64,000 nucleotides of DNA, from assembly GCF_945859705.1 (NCBI RefSeq), contig NC_079138.1, positions 1,736,001-1,800,000 on the forward strand, read 5' to 3'. This DNA is from Episyrphus balteatus (Eukaryota; Arthropoda; Insecta; Diptera; Syrphidae). This document shows, piece by piece, positions 1-13,185 of this stretch. Position numbers and translations under genes: made by a program. The notes under the pieces were generated by a model. It was not told the DNA's origin. It ran no database searches and worked only from the letters and a program-made list of their open reading frames with translations. Position 1 is the first letter of the stretch. Each line of letters begins with the position of its first letter.

Positions 1-1730
1 TTTCTTAGCTATTACTCTGGAAGGCCAGAGTTTAGCCTATTCATAAACAATTTTAGACCTATTTTTAGGACTAAACCTGTGGTCTTACTATGGTCTTAAC
101 GTCTATGAATAGCAGCTATTTAGCTTAAACTGTGGACTTAGAAGTTTTAACTTAGTAAATCTTTATAAATATGGCCCAATACATCCAGGATTTCAGACTA
201 CTGACTATGTCTTAACTCAGACGTTCACGGATTTTAATTGCATAAAACGTTGAATGGGTTATAAGTACGGTGACCATCCGTCCTGTTTTACCCGGGACAA
301 TCCTGTATTTCAATAGGCTTGTCCTGGGATATTATTTAAGAAACCCGACACGTATGCACTGCCGCACAGTGTGGCCAATGGTTTCAAAAGCTGGCAAAAA
401 TAGCTATTTTCAAATTGTACCGAACTGCCAAATACAAATTTACTTTAATAAAGGGATTAATAAGCTACACAAAACCGGTTTTTATTCCACGGTTTAAGTA
501 ACGCGACACTTTAAAATGTCGCCATTGACGAAATTATTCGTTATTTACCTTTTTCTAGCTCCCGTCTGTGTTTCAAGTTTTAAGTGCTATTTCGTTTAAT
601 CAAAAGATAAAAATTTGAAATAAATATGGAATTACAAGCAAAAGGGAAGCTTTCGATTCTCATTCCTCTTTTGAATTATGAGTGTCTAGTTTGTTTGAAA
701 AAAATATTCGAATTCGGTGTCTTTAAAATCATTCGTTTTTTGTGTGCGTCATACAAACTCGTTAAGAAAAAGTTCACAAAGGTGTGAAGTGGCGCTTTGT
801 TTTTGGTGTCCCTTTATTGTTGAGAGTGTCGTCTTTCGTGTCAATTAAAAAAGTGGTGCCCATGTTTGCCCCTTTTTGAGTAAACACTATGTGAAATTAT
901 CTAAAAATAACGATTTTTTTGTATATATTTCTCAGATTCCGGAAGTACTGACAATACAGTTTAACAGAATTTTACTTTTCTGAAGGTGTTAGAAATTCTG
1001 AACTCGTATCCATTGTCAGAATTATTCTATTAGCCAAAACTGAAAGTGTGTACGGTTAGCATTGTGGCTAAAAATTTAAGGAAATAGTGTTGATCTACAC
1101 AATGGAGACGCAGGCGCAGCTTGAGATATCTCATACATGAAAAAAGATCGGAAAATTTGAAACGGTTCTCTGAAGAAGATGTCCGCGTCAAACTATGCTT
1201 AAAGAAATTACCACACTTTTTTACCCATAACCTCATAAACATTCAAAATAACGTGTTTTTTTTTGCATTTTATAACGGTAATATTTCAAAAAACGGAAGC
1301 TAATAGAATATTTCTTTCGTGGATTCGAGTTCAGCATCCCTAAATCTTTCAGAAACGTATGTTTTGGTTCTTCGGACAAAAAAAGTTGAATTTTGTTGAC
1401 CAGTGTATTTTTTCATTAAGAAGATTTTGTTATGACTAAACCGTTGAGTCAGGTCTAAAATCTATTTTTAAGAATAATCTTATTTAAAAAAAAAAAAAAA
1501 ACAGTAAAATCTAAGTATTGAACAAATAAATAACAATTTTCTTTCTCAAACAACTTCAAAGTTAAAGGTAACAGATACTTCTGTCCTTATAATGTGCGTT
1601 TTTGATAATTTTTCATAGAATCACAAACACAAAAGTTGTCGCAGTTTTGTGCTTTAATATAGTATTTTTACCCATAACAAACTTAGAAACGAAGAAAAAT
1701 AATTTTTGCCAACTTTTCCTACCATCGGCC
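1..1730. other. Intergenic AT-rich DNA, no gene seen
   Basis: No reading frame here has convincing coding character; the longest open stretches (for example 270-497) are AT-rich chance ORFs. A sequence resembling the end of a DNA transposon (gaccagtgta) lies near 1400. No RNA gene was recognised. Confidence 0.6.
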
Positions 1731-2789
1731 ACACTGTGTGCCGGTCAATAGAATAGGTTCACCTTGTAAACGGCAAGGAAGAGCTTTTTTCGCTTAAAAA
1801 AACCTTTTCGAGAAAGCAGTTTCAAAGCATGTCTTATTTCCTAACTTTAAATCAGAAAAAATAGTTGAAAAACTATTTTAACGGTTAATGTATGTGTATC
1901 CTGTTTAGGAATGTTACTAAAAAAAGGCTTATTTTAATTGGTCAATAGAATAGGTTCACCCACTTTAAAGTAAGTTTGGGTTCAAAATAACTTTATTTAT
2001 TTAAATACCTATGTTTTAATTAAAATCAAGTTGTAGACCGAATAAAGAAAATTACAAAAAAACTATAAAGAAAAGAGCCTAAAAATGAAAAGAAATACGC
2101 ACTATCCTTTGGTTGGTATTCGACTTTTCCGTATTTCACTGCAAATTTATGCAAGCTAACTCCCAAAATGACTTTTTCAAAGTTTAGTAATTTATTCGGA
2201 CCCTTTTCCGCAGTATAAAGAGGTATTCACACCGTCAGAACAGTTTTACTGTAGAAAAACGAGTAAAATCTAGCACTTTTGTAATAGTCTTTCTACTCTT
2301 CAGACCTTTAACTTGTTGGAAAAGGTCGGAAATGTTTTGTTCGTGAATTCTATGAGTGTAGAAAATAATTTTCAAATAAAATATAATCAAAAAAAGAAAT
2401 TACATAAAAAAAAGTTATACTTTCCGAAACCTAATGGAGTTTTTGAGATAGTTGTTAATTAAAAGGGTTTTTTTTTATTATAAATTCAGTAAAATTAAAT
2501 CAATATTATCGATAAAAACTATTTTACATTAACAGTTTAGTCGTTTTCGTCTAATTTTCCCAAATAAGACAAGTGAACCTATTCTATTGACCGATGAAAA
2601 AACGTCTTTTTTTGGAGCTTTGCAATAAATTGTATTAATTTTTTGTTTTGATAGTTTTGAGTTAGTTTTTTTTTTATAAATAAGTTGGAAAAAGGGATAT
2701 CTTTGAATATGAATCCTTCGGTTTTTGTAGGCGCAAAATTCAAATCTTTATCGTTTATAGGGTGAACCTATTCTATTGACCGGCAGTGT
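1731..2789. mobile_element. Non-autonomous DNA transposon with nested terminal inverted repeats
   Basis: A motif of about 21 bp (core GGTCAATAGAATAGGTTCAC) occurs at about 1743-1763 and 1940-1960, and in inverted orientation at 2573-2592 and 2761-2783. The outer pair extends to ACACTG...GCCGG and CCGGCAGTGT, giving terminal inverted repeats of about 29 bp around a 1.06-kb interior. The inner pair looks like a second, nested set of ends. The interior has no ORF of note, so this is a MITE-like remnant. ACACTG ends suggest a Tc1/mariner-type or related superfamily, but the target duplication is not clear. Confidence 0.65.
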
Positions 2790-4724
2790 AAGTGTACCGT
2801 ATTTTGTAATTTGTCCCATGACTGTCCATTATGTAGTTCCAGCTTGTGTTTGTCAGTTTTTTTTTCAAATAAGGAACAACAACATACAAAGGAACAACTT
2901 TTGAAATTAAGCTGGATTCTTTCTTCTTTCATATTTAAGGAAATATTAAATGTTGAATTAAATATTACAACATTTCAAAATCATTTAAAATAAAATTAAA
3001 ATGTTAAAAAATAGCTCTCACTATTTTGATTTCAAAATATTTTTTTTTAGAAGTTATTAACAGATATTATAAGAGAAGATAAAATCGCGGAGTGCTATTA
3101 AATAAGAGGTCGAAATTGAAGATAGAGGTGCAAAATCCCCCTTTTTTGTTTTCTTCCAATACTCATTCGACTCAAATCCACATAATCTTTATTTTATCTG
3201 AAGGTCAAACATTTGAAAACAGTAAAATATAGAAGCTATTCAGTTCTTTGCGTTTTCTCAATAATTTAGCAACATCAATTAATGATGTTCATGATGAATC
3301 TTTAATTGACATTTATACACTCTCTGGAAGTTAGTAGATTTTCAGCCCTATTTTGAATGAAAACTCACGAGGAATTGTTTTCGGGAGAAAGTCTCCGAAT
3401 TGAAAAGCTTAGAAAAAATTTGCTCCATTTTTATTTTGTCATCATAAGTACCGAAAAGAGAAGGACAAGATTAGATATAAATCGAAAAAGGAACGATATT
3501 CTAACACAATTAGCCGGAAGGAGTTTTCATTCAAAATAGGGCTGTTTAGTGTTTATGTCAAACTCCATTGCAAATGATTGACAATCAAATAATGTTCATA
3601 TAGATGTTTTATCAATTCCATAATATCTTCAAGTATAAGACATGCATGGTCAAAGGGATAATTAATATGCTTTGGTAAACAGAGCCTCATATTACCTATC
3701 TTGTATAAAATTATAAACCGCCAAACGGCAATTATATTTTTGTGTTTAAATAGGTACCTACCTAATCGAAAGGGGTGAATTGAGATAGCTAATAATTAAA
3801 AAAAAAGAAAATTGTCTATAGTTTGTATAGTGCGACTAGTCATACTTTACAAGCCAATCCCCCGCTTTCCCCATACAAATACTATACACAATTTCAACCC
3901 CAAACAGCAATTATAAAATTAAGACATTTTCAATTACTGCATTGCATGCTCAAATACTCATGTATAAATGAGAATATGCTAAAATGCTGTTTAAACAGTT
4001 TTATATTTACAAGTGTATTTAACTGTCTTGTTATAATAAACATGCATAATTAATGATTGTTTACAGTAGTTTTTTTTTTTTTTTTTTGCAAAATAGAATA
4101 GAAAGAATTAAACTTTGAGGAGAACAAGAACATTTTGTCATTTATATTTTATTTAGCCTTCAAAACTCATAAAAAAGAAACCTAGTAAGTTAAGACTACT
4201 AAGCAAGATAACACTAATCGTTTTTTGTTGCAAGTTATAAAAATGAGTCACCACACAGTTGTTCGTGTTTCAATTCATTTAAGGGAAGAAGAGAAGTGCA
4301 AAAAAGGCAAAAATGCATAAATGCAAATGTTAATTAGACCGAAACTTGATAAATTTTTTTTTTGTAATAGCTTCAACATCAGTAGCGTAGCTAGGCCTTT
4401 GAGGGCCCGGTATCCAAATTGTTTGAGGGCCAATCCCCCCTTCTAGACTGGGTAATGTTTAGTTAAGTTTATTGGTTTAGCATTTCGACTTTTATTTACA
4501 TGGTTCATTTAGACTTTCTTGTTATTTTTTTCTGACGTGTTTAGAGTACAAAGCAATTAATAAATAATAATAATTTAACAATTAAAATATATTGAATAAT
4601 TTAATTGTAATAATGGCCTTTTAAGCTAAAATTGATACATTTGCAGGGTTTTTATTTAATAATTTATTTACTTAAAAACACACACATTGCATCGTGTGCT
4701 AAAAAAAAATAGCTTCCGCTATAG
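2790..4724. other. Intergenic DNA, no gene recognised
   Basis: AT-rich sequence with homopolymer runs. A 16-base block at 4380-4395 (CAGTAGCGTAGCTAGG) resembles hAT-type transposon ends and recurs, slightly altered, at about 23525 and inverted at about 50309. No credible gene. Confidence 0.5.
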
Positions 4725-4913
4725 ACATTCCAAACTCAAAAACACAACCTTTCCCATGTAAATCATATGGGAAATAGAAATTTGCGATGCGGCAATACTC
4801 TTAATATTAATATTAAGGGCTGTAACTTTTACAGTATTTTTTTTCGTCATTTCCAACAATATTTTCGATGTAACTATAAAAGAAAAAAAATATTTTTTTT
4901 TTGAATCAGTCTA
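4725..4913. mobile_element. Solo right arm of the 13.66-14.48 kb MITE family
   Basis: This segment matches the right terminal repeat of the element at 13659-14481. Shared landmarks in order are a TTTCCCAT...ATGGGAAATAGAAA palindrome, GCGATGCGGC, the TTAAGGGCTG block, CTTTTACAGTATT, CGTCATTTCCAACAATATTTTC, and the end GAATCAGTCTA (4903-4913). The left arm is absent, so this is a truncated copy. Confidence 0.7.
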
Positions 4914-5259
4914 TTATATATGTATGTATATCTCGGGAGCCCTGTTACATGATACAACTGATAGAGCATAGATACGCCCCTGATCAACACTCAGTCGAAA
5001 AAAAAAAACGAAAAAAGTTCTCAAGCATCCGCTTCACTGCGATATACAAATACATACTAAATAATTATAAAGTACAATTTTTTCTTTACTGAAATTCATT
5101 TAATTTGTACTAGGTATTTTTTGTTTAGAAAATTAAATTTTTTTGGTTTAGTTAACATCTGTGAACGTCCAAATAAAGTGTGCTACTACAAATTTTTTAT
5201 TAAGGTAGAAATTTAAAAATATTTAAAAATAATCTTTCAAAACTAGGAACTTCAGTAGC

Positions 5260-5261
5260 AC

Positions 5262-5293
<32 letters not shown>

Positions 5294-5552
5294 TTAACTA
5301 TATGCCTGTAAGACCTAAGGTCTTTTTAATGCATACTGCACGGCACTAGTTAGAAGGGATAGAAAGATAAAAAAGAGTTTTTGTTGGCACAGTGAATTGA
5401 GAATTGAAATGATTATTATCTCATAATTATCCCACGGGTGGCGTCCAAGCTGAGGGATAAATAATAAAAGAATACTGCCTACGGTAGGGCTCGAACCCAC
5501 ACCTCCAGGCTAGCAGTCAAGCACTACATCCACTGCACCAATGCCACCCACC
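5260..5552 (-). mobile_element. tRNA-derived SINE (family B), AAT-repeat tail
   Basis: Read on the minus strand, it starts near 5552 with a pol III A-box-like block (GGTGGCATTGGTGCAGTGG), followed by a B box (GGGTTCGAGCCC, around 5490). A roughly 170-nt unrelated body follows, ending in an (ATT)n tail, seen on the plus strand as AAT repeats at about 5262-5292. Internal A and B boxes plus a short-repeat tail define a tRNA-derived SINE. Flanking duplications were not resolved. Confidence 0.75.
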
Positions 5553-5639
5553 ATTGCAAACTTATACTTTGGTCTGCTAACACTGGACAACATAAATTAA
5601 CCCACAGCACGAAACAAAGTATTTTAAGGAAAAATTTTA

Positions 5640-6860
5640 TACGTAGTGCTGTATTTTGGACCTGGCCAAAATTTGATCACGTCAAATAAGTTCCAAATAA
5701 CTTAGGATACATTTTCATTTTATTGGTTCAGGGTATTTCTATTGAAACGGTAGCGACACAGTTACATCATTTTTTGTTCCTGGGTTGTGTACTATTCAGC
5801 AAAAAAAAAAAATGGAACTTGAAACAAAACCACGCTTTCAGAAGCAAATATATCGAAAAAAGCATTTTTTTGTGGTGCCTAATACTTTTTTTCAAGACTG
5901 TATATCAAGTTATGCATTCGTACAGAAAAAAAGTAAGGATAACAATTTTCCATGATATTCCGATGATAGAGAATACAAAAAAAAGGGCCCGGAAGTCCGT
6001 CTTTCTCTATAAGGAGCTACAACCTAAACGGATGAACCGATTGACTTCAAACTTGGTATGTAGCAGTTTTTGGAGACTCTACAGAGAGGTTTTTGGAGTT
6101 AATTTTGTTGGACCAAAAATAACGGTACCTGTCATATACTTATTTCGGAATAGTTAAAACAAAAAATGGCTCCAACGATTTTGTTAAAAATATTCAAATG
6201 TTAGTTTTTAAAGAAGGGTTATCTTTTGATGAAAAATTTTTTTTTTTTTTAATCATTATTAACGGTACACGTGAAATGTTATTTATAATGTATTCTTTTA
6301 TTGTGCCCCTTTTTTAACAATTACAGTTCGTAACTACGCGCTCTTTGAAGGATATGAAAAATAGAGCCTTTTTTTTTCGTTCGAAAAGTTATGTTGGCCA
6401 GTGTTATATTTCTGGTAATTCGTTCAATCGTAGCAAACAAATATGAATTTTTTTCTCCAAAAACCATCCTCGGAACTTGCTATGATGATGCTTAGTTTCA
6501 AATTAGAAAAGTGTTTTTTTTTTTTCATGCAAAATAAAGTATTACATTACATTTTCAGTCAGATTGTCTTGGTTTTAGTTCCAAGAGATGAAGCTTCGAA
6601 AAATAAAGTAAAAAAATTAATTTCAAAAACCCTTTCAGTAGAGTTTCCAGAAAATGTTATACACGAAGTTTGAAGCTAATCGACCCATCCTTTTAAGTTG
6701 CAGTTATTTATACAAACAAACAAACAGACAGACGGACTTGCAGGGCCAACTTTTTCGCATTCTGTATCACAATAATGTCATGTTTGATTGTTATATCAAC
6801 TCTTTTTCATGAATTCATAATTTGTATACACATAGTACCTATATCACATTCAAAGCTCTT
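5640..6860. repeat. Dispersed repeat R1, copy 1
   Basis: Landmarks shared with copies at about 26350-27190, 53800-54740 and 63430-63720 are repeated ...AACGGTAC(C/T)TG... blocks, GGCTCCAACGATTTTG, an ACAGACAGAC microsatellite, then GG(G/A)CCxACTTTTT(C/G)GCATTCT and AATGTCATGT followed by a TTGTTAT tract. Short ORFs within (5723-6157, 6443-6673) resemble no family I know and are probably passengers. Class of element unknown. Confidence 0.55.
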
Positions 6861-6959
6861 AATGGTTATACCTGTAGAAAGATTCTATATATTCTTGTGG
6901 TATCACATTGGCCCATTCTCTGGACTAAGTGTGACCACCTTACAGTCGGCAGCCATTTA

Positions 6960-8137
6960 TACTTAATCTGACTTTGGTTATTAGAAACAAATTTAATTAA
7001 AATGCAAACATACATTCTTTCTAGTCATTAAAACATACATACCTACATGCATATACACACATACATATATTCATTGACATAAACATAAATACAAAACATA
7101 AAATGAAATAAAATCTCAACACAAAACTATCAATCTTTGTGCATAGTCTAACCAGTCAGACTATACAAACCATTCATGCATATGCATGTATATGTATATA
7201 AAAAAAAAATAAATAGATATACGAGTACATAGCACATCTTGTATTTTAAGCTAAAATGATTCAAACAAAAAAAAAAAACTTGTTTTGTCCACTTTACGCC
7301 TAGGCTTGACTCCGAGATAAAAAAAAATTATATAGGTAGGTATATTATTATGAAAATGTTTCCATAACTGGCTATTTTCGATGTAATCAACCATAAGAAA
7401 AAAAAAGAAAAAAAAATACGTAGGTTGTAGACTGTTATACCAGTGAAACTTGCCCATACAACTAACAGAATCAAGTAATAGGTAAAAAATAGAGATAAAA
7501 TAATAGGTACAACAACAAAAAACAATGGGAAAAATAAACAAAGAATGAACGCAATATAAAAGAAAAAGAAATCTTACCTAACGAAAGATGCATGTGCGTT
7601 TTTTTTTTTAAATTTTTTCTTACAGTAAACTATTAAATTGTAACGTTCTAACTATGCGAAAATGAATAAAAATGTTACATATAAACTAATTAATATACAT
7701 GTGTAGGATTGCATATAGTACATTTAAAATATAAAAAAAAAATATTGTGAAAACTTGGTAACAATAACAAGAAAACTAGAAACAGGGTGTTCCAAAAATC
7801 AACATCCAAACGAAAACGGGTTATCAGAACGGGTTATCAGAATAATTAATAATGAAATGCACGGCTAGATTTTATTCCAGAAAATTCATTGATCCTTTTT
7901 ATAAAGAAATTTGGTAAATGAATATGCCCTGACTATACCCCTGGTCATAGAAAAATGATTTATACCTTTTTGAAAACGTTGTTTAATGTAGACAAGAACC
8001 TCATCAAAAAATTTGATTTAAGTCTGATTATGATTATTTAGAAACAGTTTTTCCACTAAGGAACTTGATTCTCGAAAAAAAAACCTAAATAACGAACGCT
8101 CTGATGTACATACCTATGAGTTTCTTTCATTATACAG
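6960..8137. other. Intergenic low-complexity DNA
   Basis: ACATACAT/TATATGTA-rich low-complexity sequence (7020-7210) and homopolymers. A CAGGGTGTTCCAAAA block near 7785 resembles one near 47390 and probably marks ends of a dispersed element. No gene seen. Confidence 0.5.
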
Positions 8138-8640
8138 GGTGGTTCAGGAGTAATGTGTCAAAAATCTAGAGTGTGTAGGTTGGGTCGAGACAAGAAAAAA
8201 ATCGTATAGGGGTCTATTCCCCCTCGTTTAGCGAACAAAATTGACTTAATTTGGAAAAAAAAATTAATAAAAATCACCGGTTGCACATGCTATACCCTTT
8301 TTTAAAGCTGAAGAAAATTAAATAAAGCCATTTTATGGCATAGTTTTTGAAAAATCAAAATTTTGAAAAAAAAAATTGGAAAAATAAATTTCGAACTAAT
8401 TTTTTTTCAAAATTTTATGTAATTAAGTACTGATTTAATTTTTAAAATTCGATGCTTTTATTTGTTTTTAAAGAAAAACAGAAAACCGGTTCCAAAAATA
8501 TCTTGTCATTTTCGAGAAATGACCAACTTTTTTCTAAGAAACCTCTTTTTTTTATTAATTTTAACGTTGCTGGACTTGTTGATAAATTAACTTATGAAAC
8601 ATTAACCATATTTCTTCTACTTGGATGCATTAACTAATAT
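8138..8640. repeat. Dispersed repeat R3, copy 1
   Basis: Starts with ACAGGGTGGTTCAGGAG, then a CTAGAGTGTG block and AGACAAGAAAAAAAT...GGTCTATTCCC. The same order appears in reverse complement at about 27250-27450. Likely a decayed non-autonomous element, with no coding sequence. Confidence 0.55.
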
Positions 8641-8967
8641 AATATATGTATATACATACTTTTTTATTTCGAAAACAAAATTCAATTTGAAAAAAAAATT
8701 TCAATAAATATACTAAAAATGTATTTTCTTTTTTGTTTAAGAAAATGTAAGCGATGACGTTCCTATAATCTCTAATCCGTCGGATAATGAATATTGATTT
8801 CTTCTCACAAACAAAAAAGGAAAAATGTGTCAGCCTGACATCTAAAACGCATTAAACTACCTGTCTGAAACAGATAGAGCAAGCAGAATATTTTATTCTA
8901 CGAAAAACAACAAAACGCGGGACTACACTACACCATCGCATATATATATAACCAATTAAAAGCGAAA

Positions 8968-11900
8968 ATGAATTTTTTAGAAAGAATAACCTGCACAAAA
9001 TGTGACGTACTAAGCATGTTGTTAAGATATTCGTTCTTAGTTATAATACTTTCTACAAGTCTGTCAGCATGGGCACCAGATTTACGTCCAAAATTAACAC
9101 CAAGTAAGTTGATTATATTAACTATCACATTTAATCAGATACTATTTCATCTTTTTTTTTTTTAATTATATTGTTGCCATTTGAAGAACAAGATGTTGTT
9201 TTTCGATATTTTGGAAATCATACAGATTTTTTTAAAATTCTTGACTATGATCAGACAACCCTTTTACTTGGGGCACGAAATGCCATTTTCAACATCACCT
9301 TTGATGGTCTGCGTGAAAATTACAAACTCGAATGGGAATCATCGGCTGCCGATCGAGAGTTGTGTGCTCTTAAAGGCAAACGCGAACAAGATTGTCAAAA
9401 TTATATTCGAGTTTTTGCTCGAACAAACGATGGTCAAATAATGATTTGTGGTACAAATTCGTATAAACCACGATGTCGTCATTATGCAATAACTGGTGAC
9501 CAGACATTCGATTTGGTGAAGGATGTGGAAGCTCAAGGTCTATGTCCATACAGTCCCACACACAATAGCACATATGTTTATACAGGAAGTCAACTTTACT
9601 CAGCAACTGTTGCCGATTTTTCTGGCAGTGATCCCTTGATATATCGAGAAAATCTTCGAACGGAGCAATATGATTTAAAGCAATTAAATCAACCGGATTT
9701 TGTTGGAGCTGTCGAAAGGAATGGCTATGTATTTTTCTTTTTTAGAGAAATCTCAATGGAATATATGAATTGTGGAAAGGTTCGTTATTTTAATTTGTTT
9801 AAATTTAAACAGGGCAACACTTATTTTATATATTTTTGTTTTCAACAGGCAATTTACTCAAGGGTTGGAAGAGTTTGTAAGAATGACCGAGGTGGACCTT
9901 ACACACTATCGAAAAGTTGGACATCGTTTTTAAAAACAAGACTAAATTGCTCTGTTCCAGGGGAGTATCCATTTTATTTTGATGAAATACGTGAGTTAAC
10001 TATTGAAAATATGTAATTTTATTTATTTAACCGAACTGACGATTACATTGTCCTGCGTGCACCACCGATCATCATCCAAAACCAAGTAAATTCCTTCTTT
10101 GATTTCAATAGGATCTTTAAGTGATAAACTTACTAGATCGACACCGTTTGCTTACTGCCATTCTGATTCTTGAACTCTGTATTGTATCTTTAGTTGATTT
10201 ACCCGAAACAAGCCGGCATTGGTTATCAGATAGCCGTGTTATTTTTCGCTCAACTATCATCAAAGTTTAATGTGAAGAAGAAGGTACTTTCCACCCACTG
10301 ATAATGCATTTGGATACGGGCCATTTTACACATAGCCGGAAACCGGGTAAACGGCCCGGATAAGAAGAATAGTGGCACAACTAAAATATCTTCTTCATTC
10401 CATATATTTTACATATCGACGGTTAAACTTCATAACGTCGTAAGTCGTTTTTGCAAGTTTTTCAGAAATCAAAAAACAATATGTTATGTTTCTTGTTTTT
10501 GTATGGGATGTATCAATACGAGCTTTTGAATTTCGTCATTCCTGAAAAATGTTCAAAAGAACATTATTGAACTGAATATACCAAAAGATAGCTCTGAATT
10601 TTCTGAATTGTTTGCATTAATAATTTTTTTTTCGAATTTTTTGACTTACGAGGTTATGAAGTTTAACCGTCGATATGTTGTGCCACTTCTTCGTTATAAA
10701 AAAAGTTATTTTTCTTCATAACAAAGCAATAATCTCAACAATAATAAAATGGGGTTTACTCCACTCCTGCTTCATATCATCTTTAGTACATGTAGAAGCA
10801 GGTTTTTCAGAACATAACCATATGTGTGAGTTTAATATGCTCACAACTAACTAAAGTCTGATCTGTTATCAACTCCCTAATTTATTCTAAATTTTCTTCT
10901 AGTAATACAAACCAATAATTTTTTTTTTTAGAAGCAACAAGTAACATCATAGAAGCACAGGAAGGTACCGAAAATGGTAGCGATCTGATCTATGCAGTAT
11001 TTACAACATCAATAAATGCAATTCCTGGTTCAGCAATTTGTGCGTTTTCACTCGATGACATATTGGCAGCTTTTGAAGGACGTTTTAAATCACAAAAAGA
11101 TAGTAATTCAAATTGGCTACCCATACAATTGGAAGATGTACCAGATCCACGACCTGGTTTGTGTGTGGATGATTCAAGAACTTTATCAACTCAGTCGGTG
11201 AATTTTGTCAAAAATCATCCTCTAATGGAGACAGCTGTACCAGCGCTACATGGACGCCCATTATTAACTAAAGTTACAATGGATCATCGTTTGACTTCGA
11301 TAGTTATCGATGCAAATGTATCAGCTTTAGATAAAACTGTTTATAACATTATATACGCCGGAACAGGTAATATCAATTAAATTATTCCAACAAATCAAGT
11401 GCTTTTTATCAATATATAAGCAATTCATTATTTTTTACATCAGATAATGGCAGAATTATAAAATTCATCAATATTTCACCATCTGTTGACAATCATGGAC
11501 GTTTGCAAACTGTTATTATTTTCGAAACTCAAGCCCTACCCCTGGGTACACCAGTTCGAGAACTAATTATAGCTCATAAAACTGAAACACTCATTGTCGT
11601 TTCTGATGGTGATGTTACATCGGTTCGATTGCATCATTGTGCAAATGTGCAACGTTGTGAGGACTGCATTAGTTTACAAGATCCGAGTTGTGTATGGGAT
11701 GTTCATAATCACGAATGCAAAGCCCTTACAAACAGTCGTAACTTAACTCCAATGATGATGGATAGTTATATTCAAAGCCTGAATACAACTGCCAAAAATA
11801 CATTGAGATTATGTTCGAAATATGGTGATGTTGGGAATCGTGTTGATCAAAAAAATGGTCCATTTGTTTCACAATCGACAAGAGGAACAGTTTCAGGTGT

Positions 11901-13185
11901 TGGTAAGTCACTTCCGACGTTTGAAGATGATGGTTACGATGTTAATAAAGGCGTAAAACCGGAGATAGGTGGAAGTGATGATGGTTTTATCATTGGAACG
12001 TTTAACAATGAAAATAAAATCACTCTTACCTCAGTTGACTCTAAGGATTTGCTAAATTCTGTTCCAGGTTGGGAATGATGATATTTAATTGCATTCAAAA
12101 ATATTTATGTTTATGGTTTCCTATTTTATTTTTTTTTTTAGATTCTCTGAATATGGATGAGAGTTTGAGTGATGAGAAACGTTTGCAGTTAGCTGGAAAA
12201 AGTTTTTATTGGATTCTTATCCTCATAGCACTAACATCAGTTTTTGTATTTGGGATTGTGGTCGGTTTTGCATCACGTCGAATTTGCAAAGCATCTGCAT
12301 TTCACGCTGAACACAGAAATCAATTAAATCCGTAAGTATAAAATTATTTAAAATAAAAATCATAAAAAATTTTTTTAAATAATAAGTTCACTTTCAAGTT
12401 AGTTTTTATGTTACAAAGAGTCGTAATGCCTAATGTATTGTAATTAAAATAAACATTGGACTACTCAAGGAGTAATCTTATTCTGTTAATCGCCAATATG
12501 GTCTAGAATTTTACAGACTATTTTGAACTGCACAATTATCAATGTTTTTTATTGGAAAATATGATTTTTTTCTTATTTTCTTGATGACTTGGATCAGGAA
12601 ATATTTTTACAAATAATAGTTTTTCAATTGGGCCCTCTTTCGTTTTTGGGCCCTTTTTCAAGATTGCTCAACAGTGATGAATGAAAGCTTTGGAAGATTA
12701 CTTTATTTTATTATATTCATTTTGTAAAAAAGTATTCAAAATAAAAAAAAGGGTGGTAACACTCACAAAAATGTGCAAAGGGTGATGTCGAATGTTGAGA
12801 AAACAGAAAATTATCTAAAGCAAACTAAAAAAATAGATTATCGTTGATTGTTTACCCTTATTTTAGTTAATGTAACTGTTGCTTTAACAAATACTATAAA
12901 TGTAAAAAATATACATATTTTTAAAACTCATTTTCTTTTCTTTTTTTTTATTTCAGAAAACCTCGATCATTTACCAATCGAAATAGTGGAAAAGATGTAA
13001 ACCTTTTAGTAAATTCAAATGCATTTTCCACAGTGCCTTGTAATAACAAAAAGGATAATATTGACCAGGACTTTGTTGGTGAGAAGGATCGCAGTCATGA
13101 ATGTAAAAATTCAACAGAAAATCTAGAAAAGGAAATTCCATGTAAGACCTCAACGTTAACTAAAGTTAAACGAACATATATTTAG
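8968..13185 (+). CDS. Sema1b: Class-1 transmembrane semaphorin, Sema1b-like
   Basis: Seven coding exons give a 782-residue protein: 8968-9103, 9187-9779, 9849-9990, 10932-11366, 11444-12067, 12142-12331, 12957-13185. All joins keep frame. A signal peptide (hydrophobic core about residues 18-34) precedes the sema domain (about 50-500), which contains the ATVADFSGSDP block, conserved cysteines and the WTSFLKTRLNC motif. A PSI domain follows (about 501-527, CxxCxSLQDPxCxWD), then no Ig domain, one membrane helix (about 665-687) and a 95-residue cytoplasmic tail. This is the layout of invertebrate class-1 semaphorins, which are plexin ligands in axon guidance. The short tail, unlike the long proline-rich tail of Sema1a, favours Sema1b. 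Start chosen at the ATG opening the signal peptide. The first exon-2 acceptor base is inferred from phase. An alternative in-frame donor lies at 11902|11903. Further 5' UTR exons may lie upstream. Confidence 0.93.
10021..10300 (-). pseudogene. Decayed protein-coding fragment inside a semaphorin intron
   Basis: Reverse-strand translation from about 10245 to 10024 stays protein-like (HGYLITNAGLFRVNQLKIQY, then VDLVSLSLKDPIEIKEGIYL, then DDDRWCTQDN) but is broken by at least two in-frame stops. Another readable piece (YPNALSVGGKYLLL) lies just upstream in a different frame. It sits antisense in the 941-bp third intron. The family was not recognised. Stops plus a frameshift indicate a pseudogene. 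Confidence 0.6.
10371..10692. mobile_element. Foldback/MITE-like element in semaphorin intron 3
   Basis: Inverted arms: AGTGGCACAAC plus CATATCGACGGTTAAACTTC at about 10371-10450, and the reverse complement GAAGTTTAACCGTCGATATG plus TTGTGCCACTT at about 10655-10692. The left arm has an extra segment of about 36 bp. No ORF in the interior. Confidence 0.6.

Noticed and set aside
5480..5552. Minus-strand tRNA gene
   Set aside because: Same reasoning: internal pol III boxes of a SINE, followed by an (ATT)n tail.
5723..6157. 144-codon ORF
   Set aside because: Lies inside dispersed repeat R1 and uses a non-ATG or weak start; no family features.
9181..9606. ORFs overlapping semaphorin exon 2 in other frames
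   Set aside because: Shadows of the real coding frame.
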